A DNA stretch of 64,000 nucleotides from Turnera subulata (lineage: Eukaryota > Streptophyta > Magnoliopsida > Malpighiales > Passifloraceae). The notes under the pieces are model-generated. The model saw only the letters and a list, made by a program, of their open reading frames with translations. It was not told the origin of the DNA and made no database searches. Made by a program: the position numbers and the translations under genes. The stretch is from positions 342,410 to 406,409 of the forward strand of contig JAKUCV010003272.1 of the NCBI GenBank assembly GCA_028386065.3, read 5' to 3'. This document shows positions 47,505 through 58,784 of the stretch, piece by piece; position 1 is the first letter of the stretch; the number at the start of each line of letters is the position of its first letter.

Positions 47505-48413
47505 TTTCTATATTTTATCATTTAAATAAATTAAAAATTTATCTATAATTTTTTTCTTATTCACTTGCATTATGTATACTTTTTAGGAGATCATTAAGAG
47601 TTTTTTGTGAAAATTTTTCATCACTATATGGGTTTTATTTTTTTTATAATTAGCTTTTATTTCTTATCACTAATTTACTTGTTCACTAGTATTCACACTT
47701 TTAATTTATATGCTCCACCTTTAAAAATAATTTGTTTCTTTCATTAATCATTAATTTCTATGTATTACAAGACATAGAAACAATTAAAAATTTCCATAAA
47801 TTTTCTATTCCTTCTCTCTCTCTCCATTCATGTGCTTATTATTTATTGTAATGTGAGAAAATATTTATTTCTTAATCTTAAATGTTTATACATATTTTTT
47901 AACTTCTCACTTATTTGATTTTCGATATCTTCGTTATGTATATAAAAAAATTATATTTTTTAAGTAAAAAATTTTCATTATGTAGTTATTTTTAAAAAAT
48001 AATTTTCACAAAATTTTATGTTAATTATATATTCCTTCTTTTTTATTATTTACCTATAAATATTGTTTATTTTAATAATAAAAGTTTGATTATTTTCTAT
48101 AATTTTTATGTTATTTTATTAGTTAAAATCTTTTACAATTCTCCATTGTTTATCTTTAATATATTGTAAATTTCTCTACAATTATTTACTATGACTAATT
48201 CTAGAAGTATTTGTTACTAATTTTTATAATTTTTTCTTGTTCATACAACCTATATTACACAACCTTTGTTACTTTTTAATAAAACTTTTGTTAGTTCCTT
48301 TGATTTTTGATGAACAATTAATAGCAAACAATATTTTTCCTTTTTATAATACATGATTATATCAAAATTTATATTTTTCACATGTCATTTTTTTATATAT
48401 ATTTTTACTTGCA
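47505..48413. other. AT-rich spacer between Gypsy insertions
   Basis: Strongly AT-rich, no ORF or repeat recognised. Confidence 0.4.
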
Positions 48414-48418
48414 GTCGT

Positions 48419-51206
48419 TGAAACGCCCCGTTCCGTATTTACCGTTATACACAGTAAACACGTGGGACCACATACTATTACAATAACCACAGCGGTAAAT
48501 ATCACAACCAACAGATTTAATACATTAAAAGTACATAATACATCAACCGTTCTTGTCTTGGTACGGGTACATTATTACAACAAGCATTAATCCACAGAGT
48601 TGTTAAATGCAAGCAGCAGAAGTCTTAATACAACACAACAAAAGACAACAGTATAAACATGATGCAACGCAGGATGGATCCGGGCCTGACAGAGGGTGCG
48701 CCACAGCTTGCCTCGAACATACCTGAGCTACGCATAATCAAACTACGCGACCAGGTCACGCAGGCGAGGGGTGAGTCCGAAGTGCTCACCGAGTAAAATC
48801 CATAAGCAAACATACATATACAATAACCGTAAATAATCCAAGTCACACCAACAGCAGGTAACTAAGGTTCTTGACCCTAAATGATACTCTGTGATTCTAG
48901 ACACACTACACCAATTTTATTATCAGGGCCCCTATCACTAGTTAAATGATGGTCGTCGCCTGGTAGTCAAGCTAGCTAGCCCGTGGATCCCGCCCTGGTA
49001 CCTCCACGTAAAACTGGCACAGACAGGGAGCAGACCCCAAGCACACTCTCCCCCAGCGCCTAAAATAAAAACTGGTACAGACAGGGAGCAGCTCTCCCCC
49101 AACACCATAAAAGTAAGACTACCATCTGGCTATTCCAACATTTAACTGTGAATTACTAGATGTCTAAGTGTGACTAGTTTTATTAATCCTAGTTACTTAA
49201 TTCCTATCATCCTCCATTATCTCATTATCCCGAGCAGGCTCACAGCCTCTCCGCTCGTCTGGATAATACAAGCTTATTCAACTAGTATCCACGGTACTCT
49301 ACTCTCACAATTTTCACAGCCAACAACAACGGTAATGACTTACGAATACCAACATTTCTATCATTATCAATAACATCAACAGCAGCATCAATTCAGCAAC
49401 ATCAACGGCAACAACAATAATTAAATTCATCTCACAACAACTATTCACAGCCATAAAGAATTATTCAAGCATATAACACAACAGCAACTTGGTACTACGG
49501 CAGTATATAAATATTTACTTATCCCACCTTAGCCGATTTCCTATTCCTGATAGTCCACGAAGTGTTCCGGCTCAGGCTCCTCAGGGTACTGCTCGTTATC
49601 AATTCCTATATCAAACAACAATTTCTGCACATATAAGATGATATGCAAATGCTCGACTACTACTGTAAGCCGTAAAAATAATTACTGGACCTACTCGATA
49701 CTTTCCCGGGTTATTCCCATTATCGTCATAATTCACCATTTAATTACATAGGCCGGAAATATGCTACTATAACTATATCCGGTTATTATTCCGGTACATA
49801 TTTACTCTGATAATACCCTTTCCAATTTTATTTTCCTTGAGTATGTACTTTCCAAAATATTTGTTAAAAATAATTATTATTTTCCATCTATATATTCCCA
49901 AAATCAATATTTCTCATATGGTTTAGCATATATTTTCCAAAATACAATTACCATTAAAATTCTATTTTTCCAAAATTATTATTATTATTCTCTCTTTTTT
50001 TCCAGATTTTATTCTTTATTATTATTTTAATTAAAATTACTGGGCCAAGCTTTACAGCCCAGGACAAGGCCCAAGGATAGGCCCAGGTGTCAAGGCTGCC
50101 AAGACCAGCAACAGGCCCGCGCGCAGCCAGCAGCCCGCCAGCCCAAGGTCTAGCCCATCAGACCCAACAATCCCGGCCCACGTCTCACAAATCGGGTCAA
50201 GCCCTTGCTACCGGGTCGACCCGCGTCCCTTACCACCCATCCGGGCCGTCACTGTCTCGTGCTCACCTTGAGTAGGAGGGGCGACGCGGTGACGGACGTG
50301 ACACTGCGAGCATCGACACAGGGCGGCGAGGAGTGTCCATGTGCAGGCGGCGGCGGTTGCGACTGGTGGTGGTGTCGCGAAGGAGAAGGAGACGCGGCGG
50401 ATCCGGTGGCGGCTTGCAGTTGTCTCGCGTCAGTAGCAAAGAGAGGGGAGATGGCGATTCGCAACGGAGGCCGGCGGTGCGAGGGCGTCGCGAGCGGCTG
50501 CACGATGAGGCGAGCGAGAGAGGAGATGGTGGCGTCGGCGGCCACGCGTGGAGGAGAGGAGGATGGTGGTGGCGGTGGTGAGGCGGCGGTAGCCCCTCCC
50601 TCTTGTCCCTTTTTTTTTCGTTTCCTTTTCTGTTTCCTTTTTCTTACTCTTTTTTTTCCTCTCTTTTTTTCTGATTTTGGTGAAAAGAAGGAAACTGGGT
50701 TGTGTATTTTTGTTTGAAGATTTGTACTGGAGGTTGAAGGTTGCAGAGAAATTATAGCAAAAGGAGGTGAGCTGGGTGGTTTGGTGTGTTTTTGCAGGTG
50801 GAGAAATGATGGTGTTTTGTAGAGGATGGTGGCACGAGCAGGAATAAAACGTGCAGGGTCACGTTCAGCACAGAGGCAGCTCACGGGCACACAGGGGAAG
50901 GCGACTGCATTATACAGTCGTGTCCCGTCCGGACCAGAAAATATCAATAATACCCTCTTGATTTTATTTCTGGCCCGATAATTCGAGGTTAAACGAGACT
51001 TTCTGGAAGATTCCTGGACCCGAAAAATTCCAACTTTGGTCCGTAAAATCCGCAGAAAAATCCCGAGCGTGGGGTAAGAGTCGGTTTCAGAGTCCGATGC
51101 ATTATTTACCCTGAAATAATTACCCAAGAATATTTTACATGGTAAATTACTGTACAAAGCGTTTTTACAGTCCAGGTAAAATGTAAATTTTACCCGGGCT
51201 GTTACA
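48419..51206 (-). repeat. 3' LTR of the minus-strand Gypsy element
   Basis: 2788 bp, closely similar to 58785-61587. It contains the conserved hairpin near 48773, ~63-bp tandem units (49010-49110, one shortened), the exon-like block 49605-49528, a GC-rich block, donor CAAG|GTGAGC at 50267/50266 and a 302-codon minus-strand ORF (51157-50249). Confidence 0.93.
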
Positions 51207-51241
51207 GTCTACCCCCCTTAAAAGAATTTCGTCCCTGAAAT

Positions 51242-51847
51242 TCACTCCGAACCGGTGAAGAGAGGCTGATACTGGGATCGCATATACTCCTCGACTTCCC
51301 ATGTTGACTCGTTAGCAGAATGTTTACTCCACTTGACCTTAACCATAGAAATGGTACGGTTCCGCAACTGCCGTACTTCCCGAGCAAGAATCTGTTCCGG
51401 CACTTCTGTGTAGGTAAGATCTTCTGCTACTTCTACATCCACTGGGGCCACAATATGACTAGGGGTCCGATCAGTATCTCCTCAGCATAGAGACATGAAA
51501 TACATCATGAATGCATGATAGCTCATTAGGCAAAGACAACCTGTAAGCTAGTGGTCCAATTCTCGTCACAATCTCATATGGCCCGATATACCTTGGACTC
51601 AGCTTTCCTCTCTTGCCGAACCTGATCACTCCCTTCCAAGGTGCAACTCTGAGAAAATCCTTCTCACCAACGTTATACTCCATCTCACGCCGGTGTTTGT
51701 CGGCATAGCTCTTCTGCCGATCCTGAGCAGCTCTCATGCACTGTCTCACCATCTGGATCTTGTCCACTGTTTGTTGGACTAACTCCGGTCCAATGATCAA
51801 CCTCATACCTTCTTCATCCCAACATACTGGACTTCTACACTTCCTTC
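51242..51847 (-). pseudogene. Gypsy integrase C-terminus and chromodomain-like end
   Basis: Continues the integrase interrupted at 51852/54674. Reading 51846-51800 gives the RKCRSPVC-type block in a frame entering from the target site. Then comes MRLIIGPELVQQTVDKIQ (51806 onward) with the post-core LSPRYIGPYEIVTRIG block. After a frame break near 51460, a chromodomain-like segment (VPEQILAREVRQLRNRTI, then KVKWSKHSANESTWE) ends at TGA 51244-51242. Confidence 0.88.
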
Positions 51848-51852
51848 CATAG

Positions 51853-54673
51853 TGAAACGCCCCGACCCGTATTTACCGTACACAGTAAACACGTGCCGGA
51901 ACTGTGACAACCCAACCAAAATAAGCCCAAGCATACAGTGTACACAACTGAAACCCGGGCCCAACAGCCCAAAATAGGAGACATCATAAATAACAAAACC
52001 GGCCCAATGGCCCAATAATATCAATAAAATGTACAGCGGAAGACTTAACAACTCACTAAACACTGTATGCGACATAGATGCAAACTATGGATCCAAGTCT
52101 TGTCCAAGGGATAACGCCGCAGCCTGTCTAGAATGCACCAAACCTGTACAACAAATAACTCATCCTACGGGATGAAAGCCCGCAGGTGAGGGGTGAGTCC
52201 GAAGTGCTCACCGACGAAAGATAGACCATCAATATGAACACTAAAATTACTCATGTCCAAAAACAGGCAAAAACCGCCAAAATAAAACAAATCAAAAGAC
52301 TCAAATAAAATCCAATTTCCAATTTTATCTTTCCGGGCCCCGTCACGGATAAGCTAGGGTCGTACCAGGTTATCAACCTGTTCCTGGTGCCAGATCAAAA
52401 AGAACCCGGGATCAACATCCCAATATCAAACTCAGGGATAAACATCCCAATCAAACCGGCATCAACATGCCCATCACAAGTAACCCAGATCATGGCCACC
52501 ACAAAACAGTCTCAAACCATCCGGTCGTACCACTACTTACCACGCGACAATTATAATACCGTCATTAAAATCAAATCACAGGGATCGACATCCCTAACCA
52601 AGATACCGAGATAGACATCCCAAACCAAAACCAAGGATCGACATCCTTGTCACAATATATTATTTATTCCATTATATGTAAACCAAAAAGACACAAGGAT
52701 AAACATCCAAAACCGACATGGGATAAACATCCCGACCACCATCAAGACAATGGGATAAACATCCCGAAACATAACACAAATGTAGCAACCAACGATGCAA
52801 TAATCAACAAACACAATAACCGAGTAATACAGGCACATATTGAAGGAAATCCATCCTCACCTTGGCCGATTACTCAACTCCGGAAACAATGACCGGTCCG
52901 ACGTCGGCTCCTCGGGAAACTGCCCGATATCCAACCTATACCACGAATCAATATACACTCACATAAATGCACATAATCGGTATACTATGATGCCAATACT
53001 GCGAATTATACCCATCCCGATTCCTATCCGTTATTATTATCTTTTACCGAAAATATTTTACCGTACGTATATCCGAATATAATTTCGGTACCATACTTAA
53101 ATTAAATCTCTTTTCAAAATAATTTCATAAATTAATTATGACTTTCCAAAATTATAATCACCATGATTTTCCAGAAAAATAATAACCTCTTTATAATTTT
53201 CTGAAAATATTTATATAGTATTTATCTTTTCCTATATATACATAATAATATTTCCAACACAAAATGTAATTATCTTTAATTTACAAAGTACATATATATA
53301 TATCTCCATAACTATAATTTTTCAGAGAAAATAATACATAAATTAAATTTCCAGAAATTATTTTGATGATACACATATATATATTTTTCCAATTAAAAAT
53401 AGTTTTCCAAAACCAAACTTAATTATTTATCAAAGTAAATATATTTATATTTTCCTAAAAATACCAGAATTATATTGCCCATAATTTTCTCAAAATAAGT
53501 ATATATTTTTTTCCAAAATTATATATCAGATTATAAACAAATAAATATATATAAATTGTTTTTTTTTTTAATTAAATCGGACTGGGCTGAACAGTACCAG
53601 CCCAACCTACTCCACAGGCCGGCCCAAGGACAGGCCCGCGAAGCAGGCCGGCGCACAGTCCAAAACCCAGCCCAAAAGAATCCAAGCCCAGATAGTGCGA
53701 CCCGGATACCACACGGGTCAAGCACCCGGATCGGCTCACCTCGCGGGTTGCAGCGGCTGTGACGGCGACGACGAGCGTGGGAAGGAAGGCGACCACTGCT
53801 GGGAGTGCGGCGGATGCAGGCGACGCGAAGGAGGCCGGGTAACTGGGCGCGGCGGCGCTGGAGCAGATGCAGCGACGCGGAGAGTGAGATCCGCGGGTCA
53901 GCGGCTCCACGGCGCGCGTCAGGCGGCGGAACGACACGGGGGCGACGGCGTCGAGGTCACGTCGGCCCGGCGATGGCGATGGCGGCGTCGGTGCGTCGAG
54001 AGGCGGCGCAGAACGCCTCCTGGTGAACAGTGCAGGGGCGGCTCCCGGTGGCAAACTGTTCACTCCTTCCTTTTTTTTTCTTTCATTTTTTTCTATTTTC
54101 TGATTTTCTTTTCTTTTCTTTTTCTTGATTTTCTTCCTTTTCCTTTCTTCCTGTTTCTATTTTTTTCTCTTTTTTTTCTTTCTTCTTTTTTTTTCTTTCC
54201 TCCTCTCTTTTTTTCTTGTTTTTTTTTCTATTTTTTTCTCCTTTTTCTTTCTTTTTTTCTTTTTCTCTCCTTTTTTCTTTTCTCTCTTTTTCTCTTCTTC
54301 TCTTCCTCTCCTTCTGCTTTCTTCTTCCTTTTTATAACCATAAAAATCATTGTGCATCACTATTAAACCTGTGATTCTGTAATAATGCAGCTTGTCTGCA
54401 TTACAGAGCGAGTCCGGTCCAGACCAGAAAATAACTGATACCCCCTTAGTTATTTTCCGGTGTGATTTTCCGAGAAATTTCGAAACCCGAAAAATACCAA
54501 CTTAGGCCCGAAAAATCCAAGGAAAAATCACGAGCGCGGGAAAACTCTCGGTTTCGAAAAACGACGTCCAATTTACCTTGAATTAATTACCCAAGATTAA
54601 TTCAACAGTAAATCACGGTAAAAAGACTTTTACAGTCCCGGTAAAAATCAAAAATTTTACCCGGGCTGTTACA
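51853..54673 (-). repeat. Nested Gypsy solo LTR, subfamily III, 2821 bp
   Basis: Minus strand TGTAACAGCCCGGGTAAAAT...ACGGGTCGGGGCGTTTCA. Flanked by perfect catag duplications (51848-51852, 54674-54678) within integrase codons. It carries GGGATGTTGATCCC-type hairpin repeats (52405-52765), an exon-like block 52935-52861, donor CGAG|GTGAGC at 53740/53739 and a GC-rich block 53580-54060 followed by a long pyrimidine tract. It resembles the solo LTR at 27050-30338. Confidence 0.93.
54062..54335. repeat. Long polypyrimidine tract
   Basis: About 270 bp of almost pure T/C on the + strand with irregular CTTTT units. The F/L-rich and K/E-rich ORFs in both directions are composition artefacts. Shorter versions occur at 50605-50670 and 60986-61055 in the other LTRs. 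Confidence 0.9.
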
Positions 54674-54678
54674 CATAG

Positions 54679-57050
54679 AGAGCCTCAAAAGGTGGCATAC
54701 CAATGCTGGGATGGTAGCTGTTGTTATATGCAAACTCTGCCAAGGGTAGATACTTATCCCAACTCCCACTGAAGTTAAGTGCATAAGCTCTAAGCATGTC
54801 CTCCAGTGTCTGTATGGTCCTCTCAGACTGTCCATCCGTATAAGGATGAAAAGCAGTGCTGAAGCTCAACTTGGTTCCCAAAGCAGCTTGTAAACTCTTC
54901 CAAAAACGTGATGTGAACCTCGGATCCCTGTCTGAGACTATAGACTTTGGAATCCCGTGTAGTCTCACAATCTCAGCAACATTGTTACCCGCCAATGTGT
55001 CCATGGTATCAGTTTGGCAGATAGGAAGAAAATGAGCCGTTTTTGTTAATCGGTCAACGATGACCCAAATAGCATCATGCTGCCTCCGCGTCGTCGGCAA
55101 ACCAATCACAAAATCCATAGTGATCATCTCCCACTTCCACTCCGGTATTGTCAACGATCTCATCTTGCCTGCTGGAGCCTGATGTTCGGCTTTCACCTGC
55201 TGGCAAGTAATGCATCTAGCGACATACTATGCCACATCCTTCTTCATACGAGGCCACCAGAAATGGCTCCTTAGGTTCTGATACATTTTGGTGCTTCCAA
55301 GATGCATCGCATACGGCGTCATATGACCTTCATCCAGGATCTGACTACGTAGGTTACTGACATTGGGTACACATACCCGTTTCCCAATCATCAATGCTCC
55401 ATCATCAGCTATACGAAACTTGTCTTCTTTTCCACTCCTTACTCCTTCCTTTAGCTTGACCAGGTCGGGATCTCCATCTTGTAACTCCACTGTCCATCCT
55501 CTTAGGTTAGACTTGACACATATGTGTGCTAGTAAGGCTCCTGTATCATCCACTGTCAAGTCAACTCCCAACTTCCTTAACTCGATAAGTGAAAACATCG
55601 AGTAACTAGTGGAGGCATCATCCGGTTGTCTCTGGCTCAAAGCATCAGCTACCACATTAGCCTTTCCTGGGTGATACTCGATAGTACAGTCATAATCATT
55701 AAGTAACTCAACCCAACGTCTTTGTAGCAAGTTAAGCTCCTTCTGAGTCATGATGTACTTAAGGCTTTTGTAGTCGGTGAAGGTTCGGCACTTCTCTCCA
55801 AACAACTAGTGTCTCCAAATCTTCAGAGCCAAGATCACAGTTGCCATCTCAAGATCATGAGTCGGATAATTCTTCTCAGGAGTCCTTAGCTGTCTAGAGG
55901 CATAAGCAATCACTCGTCCTTCTTGTATCAGCATGGCTCCTAAACCAAGTCCTGATGCATCACAAAACAACACGTACTCCACACCTGGCTTCGGTACTGT
56001 CAACACTGATGCTGTGGTCAGCTTCTTCTTAAGCTCCTCAAAACTCTGTTGGCACTCCGGGCTCCAAACAAAAGCTTGTTCTTTCCTTAATAGCTTAGTC
56101 ATGGGACTGGCTAATAAGGAAAAACCTTCTATGAACCTCCGATAATATCCTGCAAGGCCAAGAAAACTCCTGACTTCGGACAAGTTCTTAGGAGGCTCCC
56201 ACTCCAACACAGCCTTAACTTTGGCAGGATCAACCTTTATCCCATCCCCGCCTACTACATGTCCGAGGAAGGAAACTTCTCCAAGCCAAAATTCACACTT
56301 GCTGAATTTGGCATACAGCTGCTTCTCCCTTAACTTTTGAAGCACTATCCTCAAATGCTCTTCGTTTTCTTCCTTGCTCTTGGAGTAGATGAGGATGTCG
56401 TCGATGAAGACCACAACAAACTTATCCAAAAACTCGTTCAGCACCAAGTGCATCAAGCACATAAATACCGCCGGTGCATTGGTCAAACCGAAAGGTACCA
56501 CAGTGAATTCGTAGTGGCCATACCGTTTGCGAAAAGTTGTCTTCGAAATGTCCTTCTCCGAAATCTTGATCTGATGATAGCCCGATCGGAGATCAATCTT
56601 TGAAAACACCGTTGCTCCTTAAAGCTGATCGAAAAGGTCATCAATCCTCAGTAACGGGTACTTGTTCTTGATTGTCACCTTGTTGATCTGGCGATAGTCT
56701 ACACACATACGCAGACTGCCATCCTTCTTCTTCACGAACAAGACTGGTGCACCCCATGGCGAGGTACTAGGTCTGATGAAACCTTTCTCCAGTGGTTCAT
56801 CTAGCTGCTTCTTCAGCTCCTGAAGCTCTGTTGGTGCCATCCTGTATGGTGCCATCGAGATAGGTGTAACTCCAGGTACAAGCTCGATGGTGTACTCAAC
56901 CTCTCTGTCGGTTGGCAAACCTGGTAGATCATCTGGAAAAACATCAACAAACTCCCTCACAACTAATACATCCTCCGGGGTAGGGTCTCGTGTCTCTCCG
57001 CCTGAAATGTGGGTCAGCAAAGCATCTGGACTATGTTGCTTCATTCCGTA
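54679..57050 (-). pseudogene. Gypsy pol: RT, RNase H and integrase core, broken
   Basis: From 57044 downward: RT with the [18 protein letters not shown] lead-in, catalytic IDD in [14 protein letters not shown] near 56400, RNase H with [19 protein letters not shown] near 55960 and TDYKSLKYI near 55775. The integrase zinc region is near 55330-55210 and the DDE core follows (MDFVIGLP near 55110; SDRDPRF near 54925; SERTIQTLED near 54820). It stops at FEALY where the solo LTR begins. In-frame stops occur near 56620 (TAA), 55806 (TAG) and 55227 (TAG). Confidence 0.9.
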
Positions 57051-58667
57051 GCCCTAGGTAGCAGAGATCCTACATGTGGTTGTAGTTCTCTCCACTCCGG
57101 ACAAAACAATCGACCGGTCCTCGGCGGATGTCAACCTCACTTGCTTAGCTCGGCAATCCACCAAAGCTCGATACTTCGACAACCAATCCATGCCTAGGAT
57201 TATATCAAATCCTCCCATGTTCATGACAATGAGTCGAGCAGGAAAGGTTTCATTCTCGAATACTAGCGGCACATCCCTACAAACTCGATCTAACCTCACA
57301 ATGATGCCTGCAGGTAATCTAACCCTCATCGATTTTTCTAAGGATACGTCTTCACTGTTATGTTGCATGGCATAGGTTTGAGCAATAAAGGAATGTGTAG
57401 CTCCAGGATCAATTAATGTGAATGCAACACTACCATATACAGTAAAGATACCTGCTATAACTTGAGCAGCATCAGGGTCCTCTTCTGCGGTGATGACGAA
57501 AGCTCTAGGAACTGCTGTGCTCTGGTTAGCTCCAGATTGGGTCCTTGCGGAAGGATTTCCACGACCTCGACCTTGTCCTTGTCCTTGTGCTCTAGATCCA
57601 CCTGGCACACTAGCCATAGAGGCCTGAACTGTTGGTGCCGGTGCAGAGTTACTGACTCTCCCAAGTTTGGGGCAGGCATAACGGTAATGTCCCAACTCAT
57701 TGCACTCAAAGCATCTGACTGATGATATGGGACGTCAGAAGCGGTTATCTCCAGAACTAGTCACTCCAGGTCCACTCCATCCTCCAATCAAAGCTCCACG
57801 GTTGTTAGTCCAACCACGTCCATAGGTCATCTGCTGATACTGTCCACGTCCAGCTATAGGTGCACTAGCGGCAGGTACATATGGCTTCTTGTTCTGACTG
57901 GGAGGAACCTGCGGCGCACTCCTCTTCCCGCGATACTCCTGTTGATCACGCCAGGTAACTTCGGACTTCTGAGCATCCCTTACCATGTCCTGATAACCAG
58001 CAAAATCCTTGCATCCCATGATAGCTCGGATGTCAGGATGCAAACCTCTCCAGAAACATTGGCATCTGGCTTTGGTAGTTGCTACCAGATCTCCAACATA
58101 CAGGGACAGGCGGTCGAACTTCTTCTCATACTCTGTCACGGTCATATTATCCTGGCGTAATTCCAGGAATTCGCGCTACATGCGTTCCTGAAATTCCTCG
58201 GTAATGAACTTGTCCTTAAATATGGCCGTGAACTCAGCCCATGGCATCACCACTGGTTTCGGCAGGTCTCTTGTGGAAGATTCCCACCAGGTTGCTGCTT
58301 CCTCACGGAAAAGAGAAGCATCATAGTTCGCCCACTGGTCGGTTGTGCACTTGATCTTAAGCATGACTCTGGCGATCTGACGTAACCACTCGTCCGCCTC
58401 ACGAGGATCAGTCGCTCCTGAGAATGGCTCAGCTCCGAGCTAAGACAGTTTGGTGAAAACAGGGTCCTCGACTGGTCCCCCAGCTGTCTGTCGGTGAAGG
58501 ATCTATTTCATCATGTGCATCATCTGTAAGGACATCTGGTATGGCATACCCGGTACCCCATCGTAAATATGTGGCTGATCTACGTAAGCATGCGGTTGAC
58601 CGATCGACACTTGGTCCTCTTCCAAGTGCTGTTGGGCAGCATGCTGGTGTCCCTCAGCCGGATCCAT
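57051..58667 (-). pseudogene. Gypsy gag and protease, broken
   Basis: Start ATG at 58667-58665. The gag core has WLRQIARVMLKIKC (near 58390), WWESSTRDLPKPVVMPW and FWRGLHPDIRAIMGC (near 58045). The zinc knuckle CFECNELGHYRYAC is near 57720-57680. The protease-like IDPGATHSF is near 57400. Stops occur near 58503, 58441, 58148 and 57051 (TAG) and 57736 (TGA). A GQGQGRGRGN basic stretch follows the knuckle. The protein is about 60% similar by eye to the plus-strand element. Confidence 0.88.
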
Positions 58668-58769
58668 CTCGTCCTACCTATATGAAGATGTATGCATGAG
58701 TATCGTATTTATAACATGTGGAGCAGGATATGCACAAACAGTCAAACAACAACCAATGACCTACAACCC

Positions 58770-58781
58770 GCTCCGCTACCA
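58770..58781 (-). promoter_or_regulatory. Primer-binding site of the minus-strand element
   Basis: Minus strand TGGTAGCGGAGC next to the 5' LTR, identical to the plus-strand element's site. Confidence 0.75.
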
Positions 58782-58784
58782 AAA

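Noticed and set aside
54125..54360. Phe/Leu-rich 'membrane protein' and Lys/Glu-rich ORFs
   Set aside because: They are translations of a polypyrimidine tract and its complement.
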